A DNA stretch of 64,000 nucleotides from Methanococcoides alaskense (GTDB lineage Archaea > Halobacteriota > Methanosarcinia > Methanosarcinales > Methanosarcinaceae), in contig NZ_JAVDQI010000003.1 of assembly GCF_031454185.1 (NCBI RefSeq), positions 141,971 to 205,970 of the forward strand. Reading direction: 5' to 3'. The notes below the pieces were generated by a model. It ran no database searches and was not told the DNA's origin. It saw only the letters and a list, made by a program, of their open reading frames with translations. This document shows positions 29,614-38,814 of this stretch, piece after piece (positions within the stretch are counted from its first letter, which is position 1; each line of letters starts with the position of its first letter). The position numbers and the translations under genes were made by a program.

Positions 29614-30033
29614 TTAGAATTTAGAACCTAACTTGCGGCTTACATCGCCAATGGTCACATACTTGTTAGAGCTAAGACGTGTCATTTCTGCACTTTCGAC
29701 ACTAACAAATTCTGCACCCTGGTATTCATAAGGAATGCCTACGTACACCTTGAGACGAGCCATTGCGTCCTTGCCCCTTGCTCGTTTGTAAGGAAGCATA
29801 CCCCTGACGGTCCTCTTGAGGATCCTGTCTGGTCTCCTTGGGAAGTAAGGACCGAATTCACGTGTGCCCATATTTCGAATAACGTCATATTCCTCAAAGG
29901 TAGTTACCTTTGAACCGGAGATCACTGCCTGCTCTGCATTCACAATGGAGACTTCTTCTCCTGAAAGCAACATCTGTGCAACGTTACTTGCGAGCCTGCC
30001 CATAATCAAACCATTTGCATCGATTACTGTCAT
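29614..30033 (-). CDS. rpl13: Ribosomal protein uL13
   Basis: A 139-residue large-subunit protein. MTVIDANGLIMGRLAS is the typical start, and ILKRTVRGMLPYKRARGKDA is the family signature. I use ATG 30033, with GAGGTG six bases upstream; GTG 30042 lies inside that site. It follows the eL18 gene by 10 bases. Confidence 0.97.
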   Translation of the reverse strand: MTVIDANGLIMGRLASNVAQMLLSGEEVSIVNAEQAVISGSKVTTFEEYDVIRNMGTREFGPYFPRRPDRILKRTVRGMLPYKRARGKDAMARLKVYVGIPYEYQGAEFVSVESAEMTRLSSNKYVTIGDVSRKLGSKF

Positions 30034-30043
30034 TTGAAACACC

Positions 30044-30424
30044 TCATTGCATGATCCTTATGCCAGAACCTGCTGGATTCTCTTCCAGAATCTGTTCAAT
30101 GGTCATGCACTTTCCACCTGCACTTGTGATCTTGTCCACAGCAGTTGTACTGAATGTTAGTGCTGCGACAGTTACAGCGTGACCGAGCGCGCCTGCACCC
30201 AATACCTTTCCAGGTATAAGTACGAGGTCATTCTCAGCTGCATGCCTGTTGATCTTGCTCAGATTTACCTCAGCATAGATCCTGCTAGGTTTCTCGAGCC
30301 TTATCGCCATATCCCTCCAGATCGGTGCATCATTCTCACGTGCAGTATCCTTAAGCACAGAGATCAATGCAGGAATCCGGGGGTTGGTTTTCCTTGTAAT
30401 TTTCATTTGTGTTTTTTTACTCAT
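30044..30424 (-). CDS. rpl18e: Ribosomal protein eL18
   Basis: A 126-residue large-subunit protein of the archaeal/eukaryotic type. KTNPRIPALISVLKDTARE and LIPGKVLGAGALGH are typical. ATG 30424 (MSKKTQMK) has GGAGGGG just upstream; the longer frame to 30439 is unlikely. The region upstream, where a tRNA or rpoD is often found in other archaea, here holds an unrelated two-gene unit. Confidence 0.96.
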   Translation of the reverse strand: MSKKTQMKITRKTNPRIPALISVLKDTARENDAPIWRDMAIRLEKPSRIYAEVNLSKINRHAAENDLVLIPGKVLGAGALGHAVTVAALTFSTTAVDKITSAGGKCMTIEQILEENPAGSGIRIMQ

Positions 30425-30555
30425 AATGCCCCTCCGCAAGTTTTCTTACTCACGCAGTAATGCGTTCGAACATTTGAACACTTTCCAGTCGATAATTAAC
30501 TGGAGTTGCCATAATTATATTAATAGTACATAAAGATTGTGCGGATTCGAACCCC

Positions 30556-31023
30556 TCAGACAGACATCCCTGAAACCCTAGAATAGACATCATCGAACAA
30601 CGGCCCCACATCACAACCCAGTTCATGCGCCACCAGCAAAGCTGCAACCTCTGCATCCAGAAGACCACCCAGCGATTCTTGCTTCTGATTGATACGTGAA
30701 ACGACCTCCCTCTTGTCAATCCCACTATTTGAAACAATAATGTCCATTATCATTTCAATGGTCCCCTTCTCACGGAAAAGATCAGGAGAAGGCTTGAAGC
30801 CCGCAGGAATATCAAGAGAAGATGCATCCAGGTTCAAGACAAGTTCGCCTTCATCGAACTTCAAAATACCAGACATAATACCCTGGTCTCTCACCTTTGA
30901 AGCTTGGGCCGGAGACATCCATTTAAGATCGAAGGACAACGAGAACTCAAAGTCCTTTATCGAAAGAGAAGAAGTAGCATTCTTCTTAAAAGGCGATGCT
31001 ACCACAAGAGAAAGTTCGTCCAT
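30556..31023 (-). CDS. Archaeal conserved protein, DUF2240-like
   Basis: A 155-residue soluble protein with no membrane segment. The N-terminal half (SLVVASPFKKNATSSLSIKD, LKWMSPAQASKVRDQG) resembles the archaeal family DUF2240, and the C-terminal half is predicted helical. The ATG overlaps the upstream stop codon by one base (TAATG at 31025-31021), so the two genes are probably translated together. Function unknown. Confidence 0.65.
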   Translation of the reverse strand: MDELSLVVASPFKKNATSSLSIKDFEFSLSFDLKWMSPAQASKVRDQGIMSGILKFDEGELVLNLDASSLDIPAGFKPSPDLFREKGTIEMIMDIIVSNSGIDKREVVSRINQKQESLGGLLDAEVAALLVAHELGCDVGPLFDDVYSRVSGMSV

Positions 31024-31505
31024 TATGCACCACGTCTAAGCTCATCTATAATAGTATCTGCGACCCTGCCGCATTCAGTCCTTTCCGGACCATCTATATG
31101 ATTGATCCTCAGAGTAAGTACCTCAGACTCAAGGATGGCACGCACCAGATATGCATCGCCCTTGATAGGTACACGATTGTATTTCCCATCAAGATAACTA
31201 TAGGAAAGATTCACCCTGAAATCGATGATCCCCTCCGGTTCAATAGTCTCAAGGACGGAATCCACATTATTATAGTTCAGTGAGGTAAACTCCATACCAT
31301 TCATAGCGATCTCAACATTTATCCCCCGCTTCGCCTGAATTCGATGTCCTTTCTTAGTAGTCGATTCGGTCACGAACATGCCGAACTTACCATCCATACC
31401 CGCCATTGCCTTCACAAAATAGATCAGGTCTGAATAATAGCGATGCTTCTGTTCAAACTGGACTTCCCTGTGTGGGAAACGATGGTATACCCGCTTTCTC
31501 ATCAT
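31023..31505 (-). CDS. Conserved hypothetical protein coupled to DUF2240
   Basis: A 160-residue soluble protein that I do not recognise. It is rich in basic and aromatic residues near the N-terminus (RKRVYHRFPHREVQ) and has a mixed alpha/beta pattern after that, with no clear metal or nucleotide motif. The start is taken at ATG 31505, with GGAGG eleven bases upstream; the frame is open further to 31574. It overlaps the next gene by one base and heads the ribosomal-isoprenoid run, 71 bases after serA on the same strand. Confidence 0.6.
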   Translation of the reverse strand: MMRKRVYHRFPHREVQFEQKHRYYSDLIYFVKAMAGMDGKFGMFVTESTTKKGHRIQAKRGINVEIAMNGMEFTSLNYNNVDSVLETIEPEGIIDFRVNLSYSYLDGKYNRVPIKGDAYLVRAILESEVLTLRINHIDGPERTECGRVADTIIDELRRGA

Positions 31506-31576
31506 ATAGATACATGCCTCCGATCCAAACACGGAATGTATGCGTGGGCGATCACTGCCCACACATAAAATCAATT

Positions 31577-33148
31577 TTAAAGTGTAACTAATTTTGCATC
31601 AAGGATCCCATCGATGGCACGGATCTCATCAAGTATAGTCTCAGATACCTCATTATCAACATTAAGAGCCATGATGGTCTTGCCTCCGACTTCCACACGG
31701 CCTACCTGCATACCGGAAATATTTATTTCGTTCTCGCCAAGCACTATGCAGCATGGACCAATGACGTTCGGACGATTGATGTGGTTCGAAACGATCATAA
31801 AACCGTGAGGAACAAGATCCACATACTGACCATCGATCATAACGATCTTTGGCTCACGACCGACCACTGCACCGGAAACGGACTTTGTGTTCGTACCCTG
31901 GAAAAGAGTGATCCTAATGGTTGAAGCATGATCACCGGAAGTTTCGGATTTACTCTCAACTACCTCGACGTTTCGGGACTTGGCCAACGAAGGAGCGTTC
32001 ACATAGTTCACTGCAGAACCAACTGCATCCTCAAGAATGCCCTTTAAAGCTGCAACAGTTACAGCCCTTGTATCCTTATCAGCGATCTCACCATTGTAAG
32101 ATATCTCGATCTTATTGTAATTAGCATCAAGAAGCTGTGATGCCACACTGCCCAACGTCTCAGCAAGCCCAATATAAGGAGCAAGTGTCGCCATTACTTC
32201 TGGTTTCACAGCAGGAATATTGATGGTATTACGTGCAGAACCACCATTCAGAACAGAAATTATCTCTTCAGCAACAGATACTGCAACATTGACCTGTGCC
32301 TCTTCTGTTGATGCACCCAAATGAGGCGTTACGATCACATTATCAAGACCAAGGAAAGGACAGTCAAATGGAGGTTCACTGGTGAATACATCGATAGCAG
32401 CACCGGCGATATTCCCATCCCTTGCAGCATCGGCAAGAGCTTCCTCATTGATAATTCCCCCACGTGCACAATTAATGACCCTTGCGGAGCTCTTCATCAT
32501 ATCGAACTGTGCTTTATCGAGGATATTACGAGTCTCTTTTATAAGCGGAGTATGAACTGTAATGAAATCTGCCCTCTGAGCAATATCGTCAACGGTAGTA
32601 AGTTCAACACCCATATCCTTGGCACGGTCTTCAGTAACGAAAGGATCATAGGCCAAAATAGACATTTCAAGACCCTGTGCACGTTTCGCAACTTCAGCGC
32701 CAATACGCCCCAGACCGATGACACCAAGTGTCTTCCCATTGACCTCGACACCCATGAAGTTCTTACGTTCCCATTTCTTAGCCTTTAAAGAAGCATTCGC
32801 CTGAGGGATGTTCCTTGCCATCGACATCATCATAGCAATAGTGTGTTCTGCTGCGGAGAGCATGTTACCCTCAGGAGCATTAACAACAATAATACCTTTC
32901 TCGGTAGCTGCATCCACATCGATATTATCGACACCTACACCAGCCCTACCCACGATCTTGAGATTGTCAGCAGCATCGATTACCCTTTTTGTGACCTGTG
33001 TACCACTGCGAATGACAAGAGCATCGAAACTACCGATCTTATCTACAAGTTCGTCCTCAGAAAGACCCGTTGAAACATCAACGTCAAAATGCTCACTTAA
33101 CTTTGAAACTCCTTCCTCTGATAATGAATCGCTTACCAATACTTTCAT
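31577..33148 (-). CDS. serA: D-3-phosphoglycerate dehydrogenase, long form
   Basis: A 523-residue enzyme that starts serine synthesis by oxidising 3-phosphoglycerate. The NAD domain shows GKTLGVIGLGRIGAEVAKRA, and the catalytic residues lie in RAGVGVDN, the Glu of TSEPPFD and HLGASTEEAQ. An intervening domain (about 320-450) and a C-terminal ACT domain (about 450-523, MIVSNHINRPNVIGPCC) are present, so serine feedback is possible. A TATA-like element and inverted repeats lie upstream (33216-33258). Confidence 0.97.
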   Translation of the reverse strand: MKVLVSDSLSEEGVSKLSEHFDVDVSTGLSEDELVDKIGSFDALVIRSGTQVTKRVIDAADNLKIVGRAGVGVDNIDVDAATEKGIIVVNAPEGNMLSAAEHTIAMMMSMARNIPQANASLKAKKWERKNFMGVEVNGKTLGVIGLGRIGAEVAKRAQGLEMSILAYDPFVTEDRAKDMGVELTTVDDIAQRADFITVHTPLIKETRNILDKAQFDMMKSSARVINCARGGIINEEALADAARDGNIAGAAIDVFTSEPPFDCPFLGLDNVIVTPHLGASTEEAQVNVAVSVAEEIISVLNGGSARNTINIPAVKPEVMATLAPYIGLAETLGSVASQLLDANYNKIEISYNGEIADKDTRAVTVAALKGILEDAVGSAVNYVNAPSLAKSRNVEVVESKSETSGDHASTIRITLFQGTNTKSVSGAVVGREPKIVMIDGQYVDLVPHGFMIVSNHINRPNVIGPCCIVLGENEINISGMQVGRVEVGGKTIMALNVDNEVSETILDEIRAIDGILDAKLVTL

Positions 33149-33215
33149 ATTTAGAATCTCCGGATGTGATAATAAAATGTGATCTTATGAATAGGACACA
33201 AAACACTGTTTCAAT

Positions 33216-33258
33216 ATGTCCATTAATGACATGTTTTGTCATTTACCTATTATAAAAC
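33216..33258 (-). promoter_or_regulatory. serA promoter with overlapping inverted repeats
   Basis: A minus-strand TATA element TTTTATAATAGG (33258-33247) would place transcription near 33225. Overlapping dyads ATGTC-N7-GACAT (33216-33232) and ATGACA-N5-TGTCAT (33226-33242) cover that point, where a repressor would block initiation. No binding protein can be named. Confidence 0.45.
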
Positions 33259-33419
33259 ACATCCTTCTAAATATAGCTAACTATACTTACAGAAGATCAG
33301 AACAGATACATCACAGACAGATCAGGACAGCATAACGTACAAGTGAAGTAAAAAGAAAAATGAAAGGACATATGTCCTTCAGATATTATAATTAAGATAT
33401 TTCACTAAATATACAGCCT

Positions 33420-33695
33420 TTACTTAATGTAAAGTCCACACTTACAGGAACCACGCATCTCTACATCACGAGTCCGAGCAGCACATGGACAGATGATCTT
33501 CTTATCCTTTTCCACATCTTCGGTCCTTTTCTGGCAGAAACAATACCATTCCCCATATTCACGTTTATTATTACAGATTCCCTTGACAGCGGTCGTTATG
33601 ACATCATAATCAGGGTTCAGCCTATAACCAGTGGTCTCTGCATTCTTCTTTGATTTATTATAGAATTCTTCTTCAAGTTCGCCTTCGAATTTCAT
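33420..33695 (-). CDS. Ferredoxin-thioredoxin reductase catalytic subunit homologue
   Basis: A 91-residue iron-sulfur/disulfide protein. The cysteine pattern ICNN, WYCFC, CPCAARTRD and CKCGLY matches the catalytic chain of ferredoxin-thioredoxin reductase, which passes electrons from ferredoxin through a [4Fe-4S] cluster to a disulfide. No variable chain is adjacent, as usual in methanogens. It is 36 bases downstream of the F420H2 oxidase gene on the same strand. Confidence 0.85.
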   Translation of the reverse strand: MKFEGELEEEFYNKSKKNAETTGYRLNPDYDVITTAVKGICNNKREYGEWYCFCQKRTEDVEKDKKIICPCAARTRDVEMRGSCKCGLYIK

Positions 33696-33731
33696 TTATC
33701 ATCACTTCCTTGTTTTCAATTAAAGTCAATA

Positions 33732-34946
33732 TCAGTCCGACCGCTCCAATGCAAGCTCTGCAAGCCTTACACCGAGTTCTCGACACGCCTTAAGATCAGC
33801 CTCATATGGCCTGTACTTTACCTGAAGGCCCGGCTCAATTATCTCAAGCCCCGCAGATACCATCATTTCCTCAACATGCTTAACCGCACCGCCGCCCCAG
33901 CCAAATGAACCGAAAGCAACAGCACCCTTGCCTTTAGGACGAAGCCCTTTAAGGTATGTAAGGAAACCGGATATTGTAAAGAACATGGTACTATGCATGG
34001 TCGGAGAACCAACAGCAATGACAGGAGATGACATGAGCTCACGTAGCAGCATACTCCAGTCATTTTTTCGAAGGTGGAACAACCTGGCTTCAGCACCGCC
34101 TTCAGATATCCCTTCAACGATCTCCTTTGCCATTATCTCAGTACTGTTCCACATCGTATCATATATAACCAATACCTTTGGAACAGTTTCCCCTTTAGCC
34201 CATTTAACATAAGCGTCCACGATCCTCATAGGGTCCTTTCGCCATATGACCCCATGAGAAGGCGCTATCATATCAAATTCAAGCCCAAGTTCCGCGATCT
34301 TATCAGCATACTTGAGTACCTTGGAACCAAAAGGAAGGAGGATGTTCGCATAATATATCGCAGCATCTTCCATAGCCCCGCATTCCACCTCATCCTCGAA
34401 CCTCACCGAAGTGGCGAGATGTTGCCCAAAAGCATCATTGGAGAACAGAATATGATCTTCTTTCAAATACGTATGCATGCTATCTGGCCAATGCAACATT
34501 GGAGTCTCGATGAACATAAGCGTGCGTGAACCAATATCAAGTTCATAACCAGTATCCACGATCTCAAAATTCCAGTCCATGCACCCACCGGATTCATAAT
34601 GCTCATCAAGGCCGGCCTTACCCCGCTTAGTACAAAATAACTTAGCATCCTTTGCCAGTTCCATGATAGCAGGCAGACCACTTGAATGGTCCATCTCCAC
34701 ATGATTACAGATGACATTGTCTATTTTTGAAGGATTGACGATCCTTCGGATCTTCTCGATCATCTCCGGTGCAAACTCGGCCTTTACAGTATCTATGAGA
34801 GTTATCTTCTCATCGACTATTAGATAAGCATTGTAAGTACCACCTTTCGGAGTTGCATAACCATGGAAATCACGTAGGTTCCAGTCAATAACACCTACCC
34901 AGTAGATACCTTTTGCAACTTCGAAAGTATCATTTATAATGCTCAT
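33732..34946 (-). CDS. fprA: F420H2 oxidase (A-type flavoprotein FprA)
   Basis: A 404-residue flavodiiron protein that reduces oxygen to water with F420H2. The N-terminal metallo-beta-lactamase domain carries diiron ligands in NHVEMDHSSG, LHWPDSM and SHGVIW; the C-terminal flavodoxin domain (about 250-400) shows YDTMWNSTEIMA and GSPTMHSTMF. It leads a group of oxygen- and redox-related genes together with a ferritin-like gene 18 bases upstream. Confidence 0.95.
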   Translation of the reverse strand: MSIINDTFEVAKGIYWVGVIDWNLRDFHGYATPKGGTYNAYLIVDEKITLIDTVKAEFAPEMIEKIRRIVNPSKIDNVICNHVEMDHSSGLPAIMELAKDAKLFCTKRGKAGLDEHYESGGCMDWNFEIVDTGYELDIGSRTLMFIETPMLHWPDSMHTYLKEDHILFSNDAFGQHLATSVRFEDEVECGAMEDAAIYYANILLPFGSKVLKYADKIAELGLEFDMIAPSHGVIWRKDPMRIVDAYVKWAKGETVPKVLVIYDTMWNSTEIMAKEIVEGISEGGAEARLFHLRKNDWSMLLRELMSSPVIAVGSPTMHSTMFFTISGFLTYLKGLRPKGKGAVAFGSFGWGGGAVKHVEEMMVSAGLEIIEPGLQVKYRPYEADLKACRELGVRLAELALERSD

Positions 34947-34964
34947 ACCATTTACCCCGTCAAA

Positions 34965-35441
34965 TCAGGTCTGCATCCTGAACTGTGTAGACGATTCGAG
35001 AAATCCATCTATGAGATCATAATGACCTCTTTCGACCAAAGCAAGCTCCTCGAAAAACTTCTTCTGTTCAGCATCATCAGCATTCTTAGAAAGCATTTTG
35101 TAAAGATCTTCAGTCTTTCTTTCAAGCCTCATGGCTGCAAGCATGGCACCGACCTCCCCAATATCATCCCCGACAAACTCTGAAGAGAAAGCACTCTTAA
35201 AATCAGGAGCATCCGAAACATTATCGAACAGAAGGATCTCACCTTCAAGATAATTGACCAGATATTGAGCATGCTTCTTTTCCTCTTCAGCAAGATAAAG
35301 GAACATATCCTTTGCAGCCGGATCAGAGGTATTCCCTGCAGACTCAAGGTAAAAATCCCTACCTTGATCCTCAAAAGAGATACCAAGCCTTACCGCATCT
35401 TCAATCGAATCTATACTCCCCAGATTATAGGATTCATTCAA
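34965..35441 (-). CDS. Rubrerythrin-like diiron four-helix protein
   Basis: A 158-residue ferritin-like protein with no rubredoxin domain. Diiron ligands can be placed in FEDQGRDFY, EEEKKHAQYL, RLERKTEDLY and ALVERGHYDLI. It probably takes part in peroxide removal or iron handling. It is encoded just upstream of fprA and likely co-transcribed, so the pair could dispose of oxygen and peroxide together. Confidence 0.8.
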   Translation of the reverse strand: MNESYNLGSIDSIEDAVRLGISFEDQGRDFYLESAGNTSDPAAKDMFLYLAEEEKKHAQYLVNYLEGEILLFDNVSDAPDFKSAFSSEFVGDDIGEVGAMLAAMRLERKTEDLYKMLSKNADDAEQKKFFEELALVERGHYDLIDGFLESSTQFRMQT

Positions 35442-35674
35442 TGTGTCTGAAATAATATCATCTCCATGTATTTTTTTCTTAAGCCAAACAAACGCAATAG
35501 CTACATCCTAATTGATTTCGCTATCAATAGAGAAGCAAGATAACCTAAAAAATAAACAGCTTTCCCAACTTAAAAAGCTTTCTAAAGCAAACAGCAACCC
35601 AAGGGCATACCCCATCCCAATAATAATTATATTAGAAACCTTTTTAATTAACGTTAAACATTAAGACATTGCAT

Positions 35675-35705
35675 AACGATTATACAATATACATAGTCAA
35701 TCGTT
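35675..35705 (+). promoter_or_regulatory. Inverted repeat around the inositol-phosphate synthase promoter
   Basis: AACGATT (35675-35681) and AATCGTT (35699-35705) are perfect inverted arms that flank a TATA-like ATACAATATA (35682-35691), 24 bases before the start codon of the next gene. It may be an operator. Confidence 0.35.
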
Positions 35706-35728
35706 CACTTTAGTTAAGAGGAAGTGTT

Positions 35729-36832
35729 ATGGACAAGATAAAAATCGCAATCGCAGGACTTGGCAACTGTGCAAGTTCACTGATCCAGGGCCTTGAGTAC
35801 TATAAAGACAAAGAGGAAAAGGATGCGATAGGACTTATGCATTGGGAGATAGGTGGGTACAGACCTTTTGACATTGAAGTAGTCGCAGCATTTGACATTG
35901 ATGAGAGGAAGGTCGGAAAGGACATATCAGAGGCCATTTTTGCACATCCGAACTGTACGACCGTATTCTGCCCAGATATACCAGAGACCGGAGTAAAGGT
36001 CACAATGGGAAATATCAAGGACGGTGTGTCCGAACACATGGAAAGCTACGAGGACCAGTACAGGTTCATTCCGGCAACAGAACCCGAATCTACAGAAGAA
36101 GATGTCGTATCCATTCTAAAGGACTCCGGTGCTGAGGTACTTTTGAACTTCCTCCCAGTAGGATCTGAAGAAGGAACAAAGTTCTACGCACAATGCGCAC
36201 TCGATGCAAATGTCGGATTTGTCAACAACATGCCAGTATTCATTGCGAGCAACCCGGAATGGGGACAAAAGTTCGCAGACAAGGGAATTCCAATAATCGG
36301 TGATGATATCAAAGCACAGCTTGGTGCAACCATAACACACCGTACACTTGCAGACCTTTTCAATAAAAGGGGAGTTAAACTGGAGAGGACATACCAGCTC
36401 AACACCGGCGGTAACACAGATTTCCTCAACATGCTCAACCGCGACAGGCTTTCTTCAAAGAAGACCTCAAAGACAGAAGCTGTCCAGTCAGTCCTTGCGG
36501 AAAGGCTCGATGATCACAACATCCATATAGGACCAAGCGATTACGTCCCATGGCAGCAGGACAACAAGCTATGTTTCCTGAGAATGGAAGGAAAGCTCTT
36601 CGGAGACGTACCAATGAACATCGAACTTCGTCTTTCGGTCGAAGATTCACCAAACTCCGCAGGAGTTGTCATTGATGCCATACGCTGCTGTAAACTTGCA
36701 CTGGTCAGAGGAGTAGGCGGAATACTCTATTCACCATCCTCATACTTCATGAAACACCCACCTCAGCAGTTCACTGACGATGTGGCACACCTCATGACAA
36801 ATGAGTTCATAGAAGGCAAAAGAGATAACTGA
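35729..36832 (+). CDS. ino1: myo-Inositol-1-phosphate synthase
   Basis: A 367-residue NAD-dependent enzyme that makes inositol-1-phosphate from glucose-6-phosphate, for archaeal inositol lipids or osmolytes. The Rossmann loop IAGLGNCASS is at residues 8-17, NNMPVF and the long block LNTGGNTDFLNM follow, then the family motif EDSPNSAGVVIDAIR. ATG 35729 has AAGAGGAAG upstream. It is the only plus-strand gene among the surrounding redox genes. Confidence 0.93.
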   Translation: MDKIKIAIAGLGNCASSLIQGLEYYKDKEEKDAIGLMHWEIGGYRPFDIEVVAAFDIDERKVGKDISEAIFAHPNCTTVFCPDIPETGVKVTMGNIKDGVSEHMESYEDQYRFIPATEPESTEEDVVSILKDSGAEVLLNFLPVGSEEGTKFYAQCALDANVGFVNNMPVFIASNPEWGQKFADKGIPIIGDDIKAQLGATITHRTLADLFNKRGVKLERTYQLNTGGNTDFLNMLNRDRLSSKKTSKTEAVQSVLAERLDDHNIHIGPSDYVPWQQDNKLCFLRMEGKLFGDVPMNIELRLSVEDSPNSAGVVIDAIRCCKLALVRGVGGILYSPSSYFMKHPPQQFTDDVAHLMTNEFIEGKRDN

Positions 36833-36931
36833 GCTATTTTAAGATCGATATCTCAGCAGAGGATACAGAATATTTTCAGAAATAAAGTAATTAAATGATG
36901 GGTATTTCCGGAACTAGCCGGAAACCATCAC

Positions 36932-37474
36932 TTATTTTTCCACGCCGAGGATCTTGTAAATATCTTCCGGTTTTTCGATGAGCGTTATATTTTCCATCTG
37001 TGAAAGTTTCTCAGAATTGGAAACATCTATTTCACGCATCTTCAACGTCATCTTCCTTCCACTGGGTGCATAAGTATCCACAGTTCCACGTTTCTGATCA
37101 ACTGCAAGAATATAGATAGGCGTATCACCTTTTGCAGTCTGTGCAACTACATTCGTAACAAGCGTATCGGCGATGCCGTGAACGATCTTAGCCACACTGT
37201 TAGCCGTTGCAGGTGAAATTATCAAAGCATCGTAATAACCCACCTGAAGAGGGCCTGCAATGAAAGGCGAGTTCGGACCCACACCAGTCTTGAAATTAGG
37301 GAAATCCCTCTGAATATCATCCCAAATACGATACCATTTCATAACGGTCTCCCCCTCCTTTGAAAGGAAGACCATGAACTCAAGATCAGTACGTTCCTGA
37401 ATGTCCTTCATGACCTGATAAGTCTCAACTATCTGGTCACCTGAACCTGTAATACCCCATGCAATACGTTTCAT
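36932..37474 (-). CDS. afpA: Archaeoflavoprotein (AfpA-like)
   Basis: A 180-residue flavoprotein of the flavodoxin-like decarboxylase fold. The start RIAWGITGSGDQI and the FMN-site blocks ISPATANSVAKIVHGIADTLVTN are clear. AfpA in related archaea accepts electrons from ferredoxin and is thought to pass them to oxygen-defence or redox partners. It lies 14 bases after rubrerythrin on the same strand, in a run of redox genes. Confidence 0.85.
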   Translation of the reverse strand: MKRIAWGITGSGDQIVETYQVMKDIQERTDLEFMVFLSKEGETVMKWYRIWDDIQRDFPNFKTGVGPNSPFIAGPLQVGYYDALIISPATANSVAKIVHGIADTLVTNVVAQTAKGDTPIYILAVDQKRGTVDTYAPSGRKMTLKMREIDVSNSEKLSQMENITLIEKPEDIYKILGVEK

Positions 37475-37488
37475 ATCATAACCTCACA

Positions 37489-38064
37489 TCAATAATTCTC
37501 TGCCTTAACCTCGAAATATGCCCTCGGATGGTCACATGCAGGACATTTTTCAGGAGCTGCAGGACCTTCATGAATATAACCACAGTTGCGACATCTCCAT
37601 GCAACAGTACCATCTTTTCTGAATACCATTTCATGATCCAGATTGGCAGCAAGTTTTAGATAACGTTCTTCATGCCCTTTTTCTGCAACAGCGATATGCC
37701 TGAACACAGAAGCGATCTCCAGGAATCCTTCACTTTCAGCGATATCGGCAAATTCCGGATACATAGTAGTATATTCGTAATTCTCACCAGCAGCCGCAGC
37801 TTCAAGATTATCCCTTGTACTTGAGATCACGCCAGCAGGGAAAGAAGCTGTGACCTCACCATCCCCACCCTCGAGGAACTTGAAAAGCCTCTCAGCATGT
37901 TCCTTCTCATTATCTGCGGTCTCAGCAAAGATAGCGGAGATCTGATGATAACCTGCTTTTCTGGCAACAGAAGCAAAGTACGTATACCGATTCCTTGCCT
38001 GTGATTCGCCTGCAAAGGCTTTCAATAGATTCTTTTCAGTTTCAGTTCCTTTGATACAACTCAT
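37489..38064 (-). CDS. rbr: Rubrerythrin
   Basis: A 191-residue peroxide reductase. The N-terminal diiron domain carries AFAGESQARNRY, ADNEKEHAERLF, YTTMYPEFADIAESEG and AVAEKGHEERY; the C-terminal rubredoxin domain has CRNCGYIHEG and CPACDHP. The start is ATG 38064 (MSCIKGTE). It reduces hydrogen peroxide with electrons from rubredoxin or flavoprotein partners, several of which are encoded alongside. Confidence 0.95.
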   Translation of the reverse strand: MSCIKGTETEKNLLKAFAGESQARNRYTYFASVARKAGYHQISAIFAETADNEKEHAERLFKFLEGGDGEVTASFPAGVISSTRDNLEAAAAGENYEYTTMYPEFADIAESEGFLEIASVFRHIAVAEKGHEERYLKLAANLDHEMVFRKDGTVAWRCRNCGYIHEGPAAPEKCPACDHPRAYFEVKAENY

Positions 38065-38115
38065 TAACATACCTCGTTTTGTTACATTTCGAAAAACATC
38101 ATTAATAAATACTGC

Positions 38116-38814
38116 TTAGAATCCAAAAAGTGCCTCTTTCTTGATCTGTTCCTTAGGAATTCCCATATTGAGAAGTAGTTCTTCAACGGACTTCATCATT
38201 GGAGGAGGGCCACAGACATAGACAGTACGTTCCATAATATCAGAAATATAGTCCGAGATCATTGGTTCACATATACGCCCAGTACAACCCAGCCAATCAG
38301 AACCGGCACGTGTCAAAGTATGTATCACCTTTAAATTAGGATGCTTACTAGCCATTTCATTCATCTCATCCCGGAACGCAATATCATCTTCTACCTTATT
38401 GCTATCAAGGAACACGATATCCGTACCAGTCTTGCTATCGCTGCAATACCTGCATATACTGATCATAGGAGTTATGCCGATACCACCGCTTATGAGGGCG
38501 ATCTTTTCAAATTCCCCTTCAAAAGTGAACCTACCATTGGGCCCGTTGACAATAAGAACATCCCCAGGAGCCATTGCATCGAGTGCATCCGAGTATTCAT
38601 GCCCAGTAAGTTTTTTAGTGAACTCAAGATAACTTTTTTCAGTAGGACTGCTGGATATTGTGAAGGGCTTACGCTGCATTTCACCATTTACGGGAATACT
38701 AACAAAGAAATACTGTCCGGCCTTGTACTCAAAACCTTCAGGTCTTTTGAAACGGAAACTTTTCACATCGTGCGTCTGTTCTATAATTTCAGTAATAGGG
38801 GCTTCGAATTCCAC
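38116..38814 (-). CDS. FAD/NAD(P)-binding oxidoreductase (ferredoxin reductase-like)
   Basis: A 232-residue protein of the ferredoxin-NADP reductase superfamily. The FAD part has YKAGQYFFVS and RKPFTISSSP; the nucleotide part has LISGGIGITPM and VYVCGPPPMM, and the C-terminus ends in aromatic F. No iron-sulfur domain is attached. It abuts the iron-sulfur flavoprotein gene (38815) and is close to rubrerythrin, so it may supply reductant to them. Confidence 0.85.
   Translation of the reverse strand: MEFEAPITEIIEQTHDVKSFRFKRPEGFEYKAGQYFFVSIPVNGEMQRKPFTISSSPTEKSYLEFTKKLTGHEYSDALDAMAPGDVLIVNGPNGRFTFEGEFEKIALISGGIGITPMISICRYCSDSKTGTDIVFLDSNKVEDDIAFRDEMNEMASKHPNLKVIHTLTRAGSDWLGCTGRICEPMISDYISDIMERTVYVCGPPPMMKSVEELLLNMGIPKEQIKKEALFGF

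Noticed and set aside
30535..30575. A T-arm-like GGGGTTCGAATCC sequence on the minus strand at the end of the DUF2240-like gene, suggesting a tRNA or a tRNA-derived attachment site.
   Set aside because: The flanking T-stem has two mismatches, no anticodon or acceptor arm can be drawn, and it overlaps the end of a coding gene.
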